Shown: positions 1 through 8,464 of the stretch, piece by piece
Layout: every line of letters begins with the position of its first letter
Numbering within the stretch: position 1 is the stretch's first letter
Assembly (NCBI GenBank): GCA_026002975.1
Contig: BPGJ01000011.1
Location: 23,813-87,812, forward strand
DNA: 64,000 bases
Direction of reading: 5' to 3'
Origin: Acidimicrobiia bacterium
GTDB taxonomy: Bacteria; Actinomycetota; Acidimicrobiia; Spongiisociales; ZC4RG35
Made by a program: the position numbers and the translations under genes
Notes under the pieces: generated by a model
Told to the model about the DNA's origin: nothing
Databases searched by the model: none
What the model saw: the letters and a program-made list of their open reading frames with translations, nothing else

Positions 1-1
1 G

Positions 2-349
2 GGGCGGTTCGACCCGGCCGACTTCGCCGAGGAGCTGGCGGTGGCTCACACCAATCTGGCGGTGGGCACCACCCTGTGGTTCGAGAACGACCGGGTGAGG
101 GTGTGGGAGGTCAGGTTGGAACCCGGTGAGAGAGGTCCGTTCCATGCCCATACCCGCGACTACTTCTGGACGGTGGTCGACCCCGGCATAGGACTGCAGC
201 GCTTCGCGGATGGAACCTACGTGGTGCGTGAGTATCGGCTGGGGGAGACCAAGTTCCTCGAACACAGCCCCGACGCTCCTCTCGTCCACGACCTTGAGAA
301 CGTAGGAGACACCCTGCTCCGTTTCGTCACGGTCGAGCTGATGGGGTGA
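2..349 (+). CDS. Cupin-domain protein, 5' end cut by window edge
   Basis: This is a small single-domain beta-barrel (cupin) protein. The stretch PGERGPFHAH followed by a later histidine fits the metal-binding His pattern of small cupins. The frame is open to the left edge and reads plausible protein before the GTG chosen by the ORF track (GRFDPADFAEELA), so the gene probably starts outside the window. Its TGA overlaps the GTG of the next gene (GTGA), which implies translational coupling with the FAD hydroxylase. It may therefore act on, sense or isomerise a substrate or product of that enzyme, but the substrate is unknown. Confidence 0.6.
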   Translation, partial: GRFDPADFAEELAVAHTNLAVGTTLWFENDRVRVWEVRLEPGERGPFHAHTRDYFWTVVDPGIGLQRFADGTYVVREYRLGETKFLEHSPDAPLVHDLENVGDTLLRFVTVELMG

Positions 350-1518
350 CGACCGATCGGCTCAGGGCCGTGGTCGTGGGCGGCTCGATCGGCGGGCTGG
401 CCGCGGCGGTGCTACTTCGCGACCTCGGGTGGCAGGTCGACGTGTACGAACGCTCGACCGAGGCTCTTCGCCATCGAGGCGCGGGCATAGTCGTGCTCCC
501 GACGACAGAACGCTACTTCGTGGAGCGGGGCCACGGTCGAAGGGTGTCCCTCCGCCTCACCTATTGGACCTATGTCGACCAGACAGGCCGCGTTCTGAGC
601 GCGACACCCGACGGATACCGATTCGGGTCGTGGACGACCATCTACCGGAGCTATCTGGAGGCGTTCGATTCGGACCGCTATCACCTGCGGTCGGAGATGG
701 TCGACCTGATCCTCGACGATCGACGACCCGGGATAGTCCTCCGAGACGGGCGACGACTCCACGCCGACCTGGTGGTATGTGCCGATGGGGTGGCTTCCAC
801 CGCCCGGGGCATCCTCCTTCCCGACACCCATCCGGTGTATGCCGGATACGTGGCCTGGCGGGGGACGTTCCCCGAGGAGCGCTTGAGTCGAAAGGCACGG
901 GAGCTGTTCCGAGACGCGATGGTGTACCAGGTGCTAGATCACAGCCACATCCTGGTCTACGCCATCCACGGCTCCGAGCCGGGCAGCCGGCTGATGAACT
1001 TCGTGTGGTACCGCAACTATCCGACCGGGGGCCCGTTCGAGGATCTGATGACCGGCGTCGACGGGGAGCTGAGACCCTCCACGCTGCCCCCGGGTTTGGT
1101 GCGACCCGAACACCTGGCGGAGATGCGCGCGGCCGCCGAGGCCCTCGCGCCTCCTCTGAGGGAGGTGGTGATCGGCTCGAACGATGTGTTCATCCAGGCG
1201 ATCTTCGACCTGGAGTCTCCCCGGATGGTCTTCGGCCGCACCATCTTGATGGGGGACGCCGCCTTCGTGGCCCGACCCCACGTCGCGGCCGGTACGGCCA
1301 AGGCGTGCGCCGACGCGTGGGCGCTGCACGAGACGCTGCGGGACGCCGCTTCCCTGTCCGACGCTTTGGCCGAATGGGAGCCACGGCAACTGGCCTTGGG
1401 TCGATCGGTGGTGGAACGCTCACGGCGGATGGGGACGCGGTCCCAGTTCGAAGGCTCCATGTTCCCCGGCGACCCGGAGTGGAAGTTCGGACTCTTCGGT
1501 CCTGAGGTGCCCGGCTAG
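346..1518 (+). CDS. FAD-dependent aromatic-ring monooxygenase (2,6-dihydroxypyridine/salicylate hydroxylase-like)
   Basis: This is a class A flavin hydroxylase of 390 residues. The N-terminus has the FAD-binding Rossmann motif VVVGGSIGGLAAAV, and the second FAD motif near residue 300 reads GDAAFVARPHVAAGTAKA. The ARPHxAAGTAKA form resembles dihydroxypyridine 3-monooxygenases more than generic salicylate hydroxylases. Such enzymes hydroxylate an aromatic or N-heterocyclic ring using NAD(P)H and O2 in the cytoplasm. The gene starts with a GTG that overlaps the cupin stop. The nearby molybdenum hydroxylase would suit N-heterocycle breakdown, but the actual substrate is inference. Confidence 0.75.
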   Translation: MTTDRLRAVVVGGSIGGLAAAVLLRDLGWQVDVYERSTEALRHRGAGIVVLPTTERYFVERGHGRRVSLRLTYWTYVDQTGRVLSATPDGYRFGSWTTIYRSYLEAFDSDRYHLRSEMVDLILDDRRPGIVLRDGRRLHADLVVCADGVASTARGILLPDTHPVYAGYVAWRGTFPEERLSRKARELFRDAMVYQVLDHSHILVYAIHGSEPGSRLMNFVWYRNYPTGGPFEDLMTGVDGELRPSTLPPGLVRPEHLAEMRAAAEALAPPLREVVIGSNDVFIQAIFDLESPRMVFGRTILMGDAAFVARPHVAAGTAKACADAWALHETLRDAASLSDALAEWEPRQLALGRSVVERSRRMGTRSQFEGSMFPGDPEWKFGLFGPEVPG

Positions 1519-2336
1519 AGGTCCATGTTCCAGGGCATCGTCGCCGGGTTGTACTGGATGATGAGGTACACCACCGCGGCGATGAAGAAAACCCAACCGA
1601 ATATCTCCCCCGCCGTGCTGTGGGGAGCGGGCCGCATGAACGTCCTGGTCTTGTGGGCTCCGTAGCCCCGGATGTCCAGGGCCATGGCCTGGGTCTGGCC
1701 GTTGCGGAGGCCCAACACCAACATCGCGAAGGCGAGATGCTTGAGCCTGACCCATTTGCGCACCAGCCAGTTGGTGTCCTGACCCAGATCGCGGATCCGC
1801 TGGGTCACGGAGATCTCCCGCCCGAGCTGGATGAAGCTGGGAAACAGGACCAGCCCCAGCACCGGGGCATGGACCAGCCGATAGTCCCAACCCCGTTTCG
1901 AGAGGTTCTGGACCAGATCGGACGGATGGGTGGTGAACGCGAAGGTCAATCCGGAAGCCCCGATGGCCAAGAACCTCAAGGCGAGCAGCGCGCCGAACCC
2001 GATGGCCGCCCAGGTGAGATCCTTGATGGGGGTCCGCAGAGCGACCGTATCGGAACCCACCGTCGCCTGCCCTCCATAGAAGAAGGGGAACACGACGAAC
2101 AGGATGGCGACGAACGGGATGATCACCTTGCCGAACATCCAGTAGTTACGCGCCGGAACACCGGTGAAGAAGAGGGCGACGATCAGGGTGAATAGGAAGA
2201 GCCCGATACCCACGTAGAGGTTGGTGTTGAACAACGCCGCGAAGGACACACCCATCACGTAGAGCAGCTTCGAGAAAGGCGTCATCCGGTGGAAGGGCGA
2301 AGACCCTTCCTTATATGACAGCTCGAGGTTGATCAC
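1515..2336 (-). CDS. ecfT: ECF transporter transmembrane component (EcfT/CbiQ family)
   Basis: This integral membrane coupling subunit of an energy-coupling factor importer has 273 residues and about five or six hydrophobic segments. The C-terminal cytoplasmic helix carries the coupling motif ALDIRGYGA, the typical xARGxG box that contacts the ATPases. It starts at a GTG inside the end of the ATPase gene (26 nt overlap), with the Shine-Dalgarno sequence AAGGAG located within that gene, so the two are translationally coupled. It is the last gene of the S-A-T operon and ends a few bases into the convergent hydroxylase gene. Confidence 0.85.
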   Translation of the reverse strand: MINLELSYKEGSSPFHRMTPFSKLLYVMGVSFAALFNTNLYVGIGLFLFTLIVALFFTGVPARNYWMFGKVIIPFVAILFVVFPFFYGGQATVGSDTVALRTPIKDLTWAAIGFGALLALRFLAIGASGLTFAFTTHPSDLVQNLSKRGWDYRLVHAPVLGLVLFPSFIQLGREISVTQRIRDLGQDTNWLVRKWVRLKHLAFAMLVLGLRNGQTQAMALDIRGYGAHKTRTFMRPAPHSTAGEIFGWVFFIAAVVYLIIQYNPATMPWNMDL

Positions 2337-4074
2337 CTGCGATCTCCTTCACACGTTCTACGAATCGGGGAATCACCAGGGTCGGCTCGCCCAGGATATG
2401 CAGCCCCATCTCGTAAACCGGGGGGGCCTTGAGTTTCGCCCGGGTGAGCACGTCGGGGGAGGCGAACAGCTCCAACGGGACGCCTTCGAACAGGATCTCC
2501 CCATCGCACAGCACGCAGCAGCGGTCGGCGTACTCCGCCACGAGCCGCATGTCGTGGGTGATGAACACCACCGCCGCGCCCTTGGCAGCCAGACCCTCGA
2601 GCATCTCCATCAGGTTCCTCGCCTGGTAGAAGTCCTGACCGAAGGTCGGTTCGTCGAGCACCACCACGTCCGGCTCGGCCACCACCATGCAGGCGACCGA
2701 GAGGCGTCGTTTTTGGCCATGACTCAGAACGTAGGGGCTGAGTTCCCGCTGGTCCAGGAGCTGAAACCGTTCGAGGTATTCGTCCACCCTCTGGCCGATC
2801 TCCTCTTCTTCGAGTCCGAGGAGCTTGAGCCCATGAGCGATCTCTTCCTCCACGGTGTTCCGGATGAACTGCTTCTCGGGAACCTGGAAGATGTAGGCCA
2901 CCCGTTTGACCAGATGGGCGAACTCGTATTCGGTGGTCGGCTTGCCCTCCACCAACACCCGGCCCGAGTCGGGACGGAGGATCCCGTTGAACATGGAGGC
3001 GAGGGTGGATTTGCCCGAACCGTTCTGCCCGACGATGGCCAGGAGCTCTCCCCTGCGGGCCTGCAACGACACGCCCTTCAGGACTCGATGCTCTCCGTAG
3101 GAGAACCACACGTCCTCGACCTGGATGGCCGGGTCGGACCCGACCTCGGGCACGAAGTCGGGCACCCCGGGCGACCGTGAAGGCTCCGGCTCCCCGACCA
3201 TGGGAGCGAGATCCTCCACCAGCTCGGCCACACTCAGCGGCACCCGGGGAAGCTCGACGCCCTGCCGGGCCAGCTCGAGGCCGGCCTCGGTCGCCTGGGG
3301 GATCCACAAGCCGAGGTCGTCCCGGACGTGGAGTCCTCGCTCTGCCATGAACTCCCGGGGATGGAACGGACCCCTCACCTGCTTGTCCTCGACCAGAACC
3401 ACCTGGTCGACCCGATCGAACACCTCGTCGACCTCGTGTTCGACCACCATGAGGGTGAGGTCGACCAGCTCCCTGATCCGGTCCACGGTCTCCAGCACCT
3501 CCTCGGTGCCGGCCGGATCGAGGTTCGAGGTGGGCTCGTCGAGGATCAGGACCCGGGGTTCCAGGGCGAGCAGCGAAGCCAACGCGACCCGTTGCTTCTC
3601 GCCTCCGGACAGCTTCAGAGTGGACCGCTCACGGAAGCCCCTCAAGCCGACCAGGTCTAGAGCCCGGTCGATCCGCCGGTGGATCTCGGCGGTCGGGAAG
3701 AGGTAGTTCTCGAGCGCGAACCCCACCTCCTCCTCCACGGTCAGGGTCACTATCTGATCCTCCGGGTTCTGGAAGAGCATGTTGACCAGCCGGAAGCGCT
3801 CCCCTCGGGTCAGCTCCCTCCGGTTGACCAGCCCTCTCTCGGGATGGTCTATCAGGATTCGACCCGAGTTCTTGCCACCGAAGTAGTCGGGGTAGATCCC
3901 GACCAGATTGAGGGCGAGGGTGCTCTTGCCGGAACCGCTCCGGCCCAGGATGAGGGTGAAGCTCCCCTTTTCGATCTCGAGGTTCACGTTGTCGAGGGCC
4001 AGGACCCCAGGGCGGCCCGCCTGTCCCCGGAACCAGTAGCTGTAATCCTCGACGACCAGGACCGGGGAGCTCAT
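2311..4074 (-). CDS. ECF transporter double ATPase (fused EcfA-EcfA')
   Basis: Two complete ABC ATPase domains are fused in one chain of about 587 residues. Domain 1 has Walker A GRSGSGKST, signature LSGGEKQR and Walker B LILDEPTSNLD. Domain 2 has Walker A GQNGSGKST, signature LSHGQKRR and LDEPTFGQD. The linker lies around residues 260-300. The protein powers uptake with EcfT and the S component encoded on either side. The track start is too early: MSSPVLVVEDY, twelve codons in, is the natural start because the upstream codons lie inside a perfect palindrome. The fused arrangement resembles YkoD of the thiamine-precursor system, but the substrate cannot be fixed. Confidence 0.88.
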   Translation of the reverse strand: MSSPVLVVEDYSYWFRGQAGRPGVLALDNVNLEIEKGSFTLILGRSGSGKSTLALNLVGIYPDYFGGKNSGRILIDHPERGLVNRRELTRGERFRLVNMLFQNPEDQIVTLTVEEEVGFALENYLFPTAEIHRRIDRALDLVGLRGFRERSTLKLSGGEKQRVALASLLALEPRVLILDEPTSNLDPAGTEEVLETVDRIRELVDLTLMVVEHEVDEVFDRVDQVVLVEDKQVRGPFHPREFMAERGLHVRDDLGLWIPQATEAGLELARQGVELPRVPLSVAELVEDLAPMVGEPEPSRSPGVPDFVPEVGSDPAIQVEDVWFSYGEHRVLKGVSLQARRGELLAIVGQNGSGKSTLASMFNGILRPDSGRVLVEGKPTTEYEFAHLVKRVAYIFQVPEKQFIRNTVEEEIAHGLKLLGLEEEEIGQRVDEYLERFQLLDQRELSPYVLSHGQKRRLSVACMVVAEPDVVVLDEPTFGQDFYQARNLMEMLEGLAAKGAAVVFITHDMRLVAEYADRCCVLCDGEILFEGVPLELFASPDVLTRAKLKAPPVYEMGLHILGEPTLVIPRFVERVKEIAGDQPRAVI

Positions 4075-4086
4075 GTTGCAGGGAAA

Positions 4087-4116
4087 ACGGGTGGGGTGCG
4101 ATCGCACCCCACCCGT
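4087..4116 (-). terminator. 30-bp perfect palindrome between S-component and ATPase genes
   Basis: A perfect 30-base palindrome is centred on GCGATCGC with GGGTGGGG arms. On the minus strand it is followed by TTTT, so it forms a strong GC stem with a short U tract. It lies between the S-component stop and the ATPase start within the operon. It probably attenuates transcription or protects the upstream mRNA, allowing more S component than ATPase to be made. Confidence 0.6.
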
Positions 4117-4129
4117 GCTCGATTTCCGA

Positions 4130-4774
4130 TCATGCGTACGACTGTTGCGGTCCGGTCAGCGCAGGTGGTTCCTCCACCGTGGGGACTCCGGCCCGTTCCA
4201 GGCCGCGACCCAGGTACCAGGCGAGCGGACCCCAGATGAGACCACCGATGAAGCCGATGATGATGGACACGGTGCCCCAGAACGCCCCTTCGGCCAGCTG
4301 CATACCGCCCTGACCGATGAAGGCTGCGACCTGGTTCATCGCGGCTGTCACCGCCAAGGAGAGGGCGAACAGCATCCGGCCACCCTTCCACCTCATCAGC
4401 GAGAACACGGCCATCCCGAACACCGCCGGGAATATGCCGTAGAACAGGAGCAGCGGGCCATCCGGGTCCCCGAAGAACCACCTGACCAGGGCAGTGACGA
4501 TCGCCGCCAAGAGGATCACGCTCGACCTCTTCCTGAGGTACGCCCCTGCCCAGTACAGGATCCAGGTGGTCCCGTTGTAGAAGGCGTACAGGGCGAAACC
4601 GGCGGCGCCACCCGCCCAGATGGTGCGTTCGAGGAACCCGAGAGCACCGACGATCTCGATGGCCGCTTCGATGACGCCCAGCAAGACCGCCACCACGATG
4701 TCCATCGTGTTGAGCCGAAGGTCCTCGGCGAGCTGGTAGCCACCGGAGCCGGCTGTTCTTTCCGCGGTTGCCAA
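4130..4774 (-). CDS. ECF transporter S component (substrate-binding membrane protein)
   Basis: The protein has 214 residues with about six hydrophobic segments and little soluble sequence, the size and layout of an ECF S component. It is the first gene of the operon, followed by the fused ATPase and EcfT. It starts with TTG, chosen because GGGAGGAGGAGG lies a few bases upstream. The protein begins with about twenty polar residues before the first helix. The YkoE type (thiamine precursor HMP) is one possibility given the fused ATPase partner, but I saw no TPP riboswitch in the 200 nt leader. The substrate is therefore open. Confidence 0.65.
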   Translation of the reverse strand: MATAERTAGSGGYQLAEDLRLNTMDIVVAVLLGVIEAAIEIVGALGFLERTIWAGGAAGFALYAFYNGTTWILYWAGAYLRKRSSVILLAAIVTALVRWFFGDPDGPLLLFYGIFPAVFGMAVFSLMRWKGGRMLFALSLAVTAAMNQVAAFIGQGGMQLAEGAFWGTVSIIIGFIGGLIWGPLAWYLGRGLERAGVPTVEEPPALTGPQQSYA

Positions 4775-4892
4775 TTTCCTCCTCCTCCCTAGACGAACGG
4801 TGTCGAGTAGCGGCCCTCAGGCCGCACGGTCAGCCTCCGGTCATGGAACCGACCTCCTTCTCGTCCTGGTTCGCACCCCTGGGTCTTGGCAA

Positions 4893-4927
4893 CCTAGGTC
4901 ATACATTGTGTCGTAATGCATCCTAGG
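4893..4927. promoter_or_regulatory. Candidate operator in divergent promoter region
   Basis: An imperfect dyad ATACATT-N7-AATGCAT is flanked on both sides by CCTAGG boxes. It sits between the divergent ECF S-component gene and the alpha/beta hydrolase gene, the usual place for a repressor site. It also contains an AT-rich stretch (TATGAC on the minus strand) that could be a -10 box. No regulator is encoded beside it. Confidence 0.4.
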
Positions 4928-4978
4928 CTTGGGCCTTCCTCCCGTGCCAAGGAAAACGGTTGCCTTTCGCGAATAGGG

Positions 4979-5742
4979 ATGGGGTTCGTGTCCACTTCGA
5001 CGGCCGAAGGGTCCGGCCCTCCGGTCCTCCTCCTCGCCGGCCTGAGCGGCGTCGGTTCCGCCTGGCGGCCCGTCGTCCCACTCCTCTCCTCGCAGCTTCC
5101 AGGTGATACGTGCCCGACCACCGCGGATGCGGCAGGTCGGACCGGCCGGCCGACGGATACACGATCTTCGATCATGCCCAGGACATGGTCTCGGTGATCG
5201 ATCATCTGGGCCTGGAGCGGGTCGCGGTAGTCGGATCGTCGACTGGTGGCGCCATCGCCCAGACGATGGCCCTCGACTACCCGGAACGGATCGACCGTCT
5301 GGTCTTGGCGTCCTCGTGGGCCCGCCCCGACCCGTTCTTCGTCTGGCAGTTCGATCTCCGCAAGAGGGTGCTCGACGAACTCGGCCCCGAGCAGTACACG
5401 CGCCTATCGGCTCTGTTCCTGTTCTCGCCCCGCTACCTGGCGCAGAACCACAGGGCCGTCGACGAGTGGTGCTCCCGAGCCGCAACCGTCGACCGGCGAA
5501 TCCTGGCCCGGCGCATCGACATGATCCTCGCCTTCGACGAATCCGCTCGACTCGGACGGATCACCTGCCCCACCCTGATCACCGTCGGAGAAGAGGACTT
5601 CTGCACTCCGCCCCACATGTCGGAGGAACTGGCCCGGGCCATCCCGGGAGCCGAGCTGCGGCTCCTTCCCGGCGGCCACCTCGTGTACATGGAACGACCC
5701 GAAGGGTTCGCCCAGCTCGTTTCAGGCTTCCTGACCTCCTGA
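4979..5742 (+). CDS. Alpha/beta hydrolase (3-oxoadipate enol-lactonase-like), split by frameshift
   Basis: The N-terminal part (MGFVSTSTAEG, PPVLLLAGLSG) and the C-terminal part (PDHRGCGRSDRPADGY onward) are in different frames. Joined, they give about 254 residues, normal for this family. The nucleophile elbow reads VVGSSTGG. The acid Asp and the catalytic His (LPGGHLVYMERPE) are present, so the catalytic triad looks intact. The break near base 5100 is explained by two extra C residues (CTTCCAG, ATACGTG). I therefore treat it as a real enzyme with sequence errors, although a true pseudogene cannot be excluded. It converges on the molybdenum hydroxylase gene with a 21-bp overlap. Confidence 0.7.
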
Positions 5743-7983
5743 GGCCCTCTGCAGTGCCTCCCACACCACAGCGGGGCGCAGAGGCATGTCCAGATGCTCC
5801 ACCCCGTATGGCCAGAGAGCGTCGAGCACCGCGTTGACCACCGCGGGAGGAGCCCCGATGCATCCCCCCTCTCCGGCTCCCTTGGCTCCCAACGGGTTCG
5901 AGGGGGCAGGGGTCTCCAGCCGGGCGGTCCTGAAGAACGGAAGATCGGTCGAATGGGGCAAGGCGTAGTCCATCAGGGTGGCGGTGCGGAGCTGGCCCTG
6001 GTCGTCGTACTGGACCTGTTCGAACAGGGCCTGGCCGATCCCCTGGGCTAGGGACCCGTGGGTCTGACCCTCCACGATCATCGGATTGATCACGGTTCCG
6101 CAATCGTCGACCGCCACCATGTCGAGGAGCCGCACCTCTCCGGTGTCGAGTTCGACCTCGACCACCGCTGCATGAACACCGTAGGGAAACGTCTGCGCGC
6201 CGGGCGAGTAGAACTCCTCCTCCCAGGTCTCCAGGCCTTCCGCCTTCGCCCTCGCGATCACCTCTTCCAGATCGACCCCGGCCGATGGAACCCCGGCGAC
6301 CACGAACCTCCCATCCGACAGCTCCAGGTCGGAGGGAGAGGCCTCCAACATGGCGGCTGCGACCTCGCGGAGCCGGTCACGGAGCCGCGTCGAGACCCTG
6401 AGGATGGCCGATCCACCGATCTGCGCCGAACGGCTGGCCATCGAGCCCCACCCCCGGGGTACCACCCGGGTGTCGCCTTCGATCACCTCGACCCGGTCGA
6501 TCGGAACCGAGAACACCTCCGCGGCGACCTGGGCGAAAGCCGTCTCGTGACCTTGACCGTTGGACACCGCTCCGCTGAAGACCCGGACCGTGCCGTCCTC
6601 GTCGATCTGCACCCGGGCGTACTCGCCGGATTCGGGCGGACCACCGGCCCTCTCCACGAATGCACCGAGCCCGATGCCGATCGGGTTACCGCCCTCTTCC
6701 CTCCTTCGACGCTGCTCGGAACGCCATCTGTCCAGGTCGATGAGCCGCACCGCGGCGTCGACCGCCTTCCGATAGTCACCACTGTCGTATCTGGCTCCGA
6801 CGATGGTGGTGAGGGGCAGTCGGTGGGTATCGATCAGGTTCTTCCGCCGCACATCGATCGGATCCAGGCCGCACGCCCTCGCGAACCGGTCCACCGCACG
6901 CTCCATCGCGTAGGCCGCCTCGGGCCGTCCCGCTCCCCGGTAGGGGGCAGTGGGAGCCGTGTTGGTGAGCACGGTCTGGATGTCGACCCGCAGCTCCGGG
7001 ACGTCGTACATCTCCTGGGACACCAGACGGGTGTAGCGGGGCACCTGAGCTCCCGTATGGGGATATGCGCCGGTGGAGGCCAGGATGCTGATCCACACCC
7101 GTCTGATCCGGCCATCCCGGTCACCGGCGATCCGCACCGTGTGGACCATGTCCCGGCCATGGGTGCCGCACACCATCGATTCCCGTCGGGTCTGCAGCCA
7201 CCGAACCGGCCTGCCCAGACGGTGAGCGGCCAGGGCCACGACCGCGTACTCGGGGAAGAAGCGGCCCTTCATGCCGAAGCCGCCACCCACGTCGGGGACT
7301 ACCACCTCGACGGGGAAGGGAAGGATCCGGCTCAGAGCATCCCGGAGCCGGTGGGCTGCCTGATGCGTCACATAGAGGGTCACCCCTTCGCCCTCCGGAA
7401 CGCCCAGAGCGGCGAGCGGCTCGATGGGCACCGGGGCGAGACGCTGGTTCCGGACGGTGAGGGTGACGTCGACTTCGAACTCCCACGGCTGGTCGGGGTC
7501 GAAGTTCCCGACCGAAGATCTCTCCACCACGTTGGAACCGAACTCGGTATGGATGGGCTCGCCCGACGCGGCCTGGTCGGGTTCGACCAGAGGGGGAAGG
7601 GGGTCGATATCGGGCCACACCAACTCGGCGGCGTCGAAGGCTGCCTGTTCGGTCTCTCCGATCACCACCGCGACCGGCTCACCGACGTGGCGAACCCGGT
7701 CGCCTGCCAGCAAGGGCCGGGGCACCGGCGGCAAGTCGGTTCCGTCTACGGGAAGGGGGACCAGGGGTACGTCTTCGGCGGTGAGGACGGCCACCACTCC
7801 GGGAGCCTCCCGGGCGGCGTCCACGTCGACCGATGTCACCGAGCCGTGAGCCACGTCGGACCGCACGAAGCGGGCGTGGAGCAACCCCTCCGGGTGGATG
7901 TCACCTACATACCGGCCCCGCCCGGTGACCAACCTCTCGTCCTCTTTCCGGACGACCGACCTTCCCAGGATCCTCTGGTTCAT
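5722..7983 (-). CDS. Molybdenum hydroxylase large subunit (xanthine dehydrogenase/CoxL family, form II-like)
   Basis: The protein has 753 residues starting at MNQRILGRSVVRKEDERLVTG, the standard N-terminus of CoxL-type subunits. The cofactor loop reads PYRGAGRPEAAYAMER. This AYRGAGR-type loop differs from the AYXCSFR loop of true form I CO dehydrogenase, so the substrate is more likely an aldehyde, N-heterocycle or other aromatic compound. The C-terminal motif LGAKGAGEGG with the catalytic Glu is present. Its ATG overlaps the TctB stop (ATGA). No FAD (medium) or 2Fe-2S (small) subunit gene is adjacent, which is unusual. The 121 extra residues in the track ORF are a shadow of tctB. Confidence 0.85.
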   Translation of the reverse strand: MNQRILGRSVVRKEDERLVTGRGRYVGDIHPEGLLHARFVRSDVAHGSVTSVDVDAAREAPGVVAVLTAEDVPLVPLPVDGTDLPPVPRPLLAGDRVRHVGEPVAVVIGETEQAAFDAAELVWPDIDPLPPLVEPDQAASGEPIHTEFGSNVVERSSVGNFDPDQPWEFEVDVTLTVRNQRLAPVPIEPLAALGVPEGEGVTLYVTHQAAHRLRDALSRILPFPVEVVVPDVGGGFGMKGRFFPEYAVVALAAHRLGRPVRWLQTRRESMVCGTHGRDMVHTVRIAGDRDGRIRRVWISILASTGAYPHTGAQVPRYTRLVSQEMYDVPELRVDIQTVLTNTAPTAPYRGAGRPEAAYAMERAVDRFARACGLDPIDVRRKNLIDTHRLPLTTIVGARYDSGDYRKAVDAAVRLIDLDRWRSEQRRRREEGGNPIGIGLGAFVERAGGPPESGEYARVQIDEDGTVRVFSGAVSNGQGHETAFAQVAAEVFSVPIDRVEVIEGDTRVVPRGWGSMASRSAQIGGSAILRVSTRLRDRLREVAAAMLEASPSDLELSDGRFVVAGVPSAGVDLEEVIARAKAEGLETWEEEFYSPGAQTFPYGVHAAVVEVELDTGEVRLLDMVAVDDCGTVINPMIVEGQTHGSLAQGIGQALFEQVQYDDQGQLRTATLMDYALPHSTDLPFFRTARLETPAPSNPLGAKGAGEGGCIGAPPAVVNAVLDALWPYGVEHLDMPLRPAVVWEALQRASGGQEA

Positions 7984-8462
7984 CGGCCCAAACCCAGAGC
8001 TTCCAACCAGGTACCGGTCGGCCAGGGGACGTAGAACACCTCCCCGAACACCACGTAGAAGAAGCCGGCCACCACCGCCGCCACCCCGAACACGACGACG
8101 GCCCTCTGCCAGGTACGCCGGGTGCTCAACATGAACATGGCGCCACCGAACAGGAGGGTGGTGGTGAGCACGAACCCGAGACGGGTGAACAGGAAGTAGT
8201 AGGCGACCAGACCCGCCATCATCGGCAGAACCAGCCGGGTGGCGTTCTCGCGGGGCATGATCGTCTTCGATCTCGCGTCGACCACCCCCCGCACGATCAG
8301 GGCCAGCGCCATCGCCAAGATCACGATGCTGTTGACCCGGGGAAAGATCCACGCGTTGAACCTCCCTCCCCAGGAGCCGACCAGCCCCACGGCTCCGAAC
8401 AGTCCGATGAAGAGACCACCGAGCAGGTCGGTGTTCACTCGGATCATTCGGCGGTCGTCCAT
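7980..8462 (-). CDS. tctB: Tripartite tricarboxylate transporter small membrane subunit TctB
   Basis: About 160 residues with four hydrophobic segments, starting MDDRRMIRVNTDLLGG. This is the length and topology of TctB. The ORF track shows it fused to TctA, but the natural TctA end (SIEALDDEG, stop) lies in another frame just before this ATG. The fusion is therefore most likely an artefact of an indel. It acts with TctA and the binding protein TctC in cation-driven carboxylate uptake, and its stop overlaps the next start. Confidence 0.75.
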   Translation of the reverse strand: MDDRRMIRVNTDLLGGLFIGLFGAVGLVGSWGGRFNAWIFPRVNSIVILAMALALIVRGVVDARSKTIMPRENATRLVLPMMAGLVAYYFLFTRLGFVLTTTLLFGGAMFMLSTRRTWQRAVVVFGVAAVVAGFFYVVFGEVFYVPWPTGTWLEALGLGR

Positions 8463-8464
8463 GG

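Noticed and set aside
2329-3180. 283-residue plus-strand ORF over the ECF ATPase gene
   Set aside because: Shadow of the minus-strand double ATPase, which has all ABC motifs.
4775-4978. TPP riboswitch before the ECF S-component gene
   Set aside because: I looked for the CTGAGA and ACCTGATCTGG core blocks on the minus strand and did not find them in order.
6058-8034. 658-residue plus-strand ORF
   Set aside because: It is antisense to the molybdenum hydroxylase gene, rich in His/Arg/Gly with no family motif, and results from the codon bias of the opposite strand.
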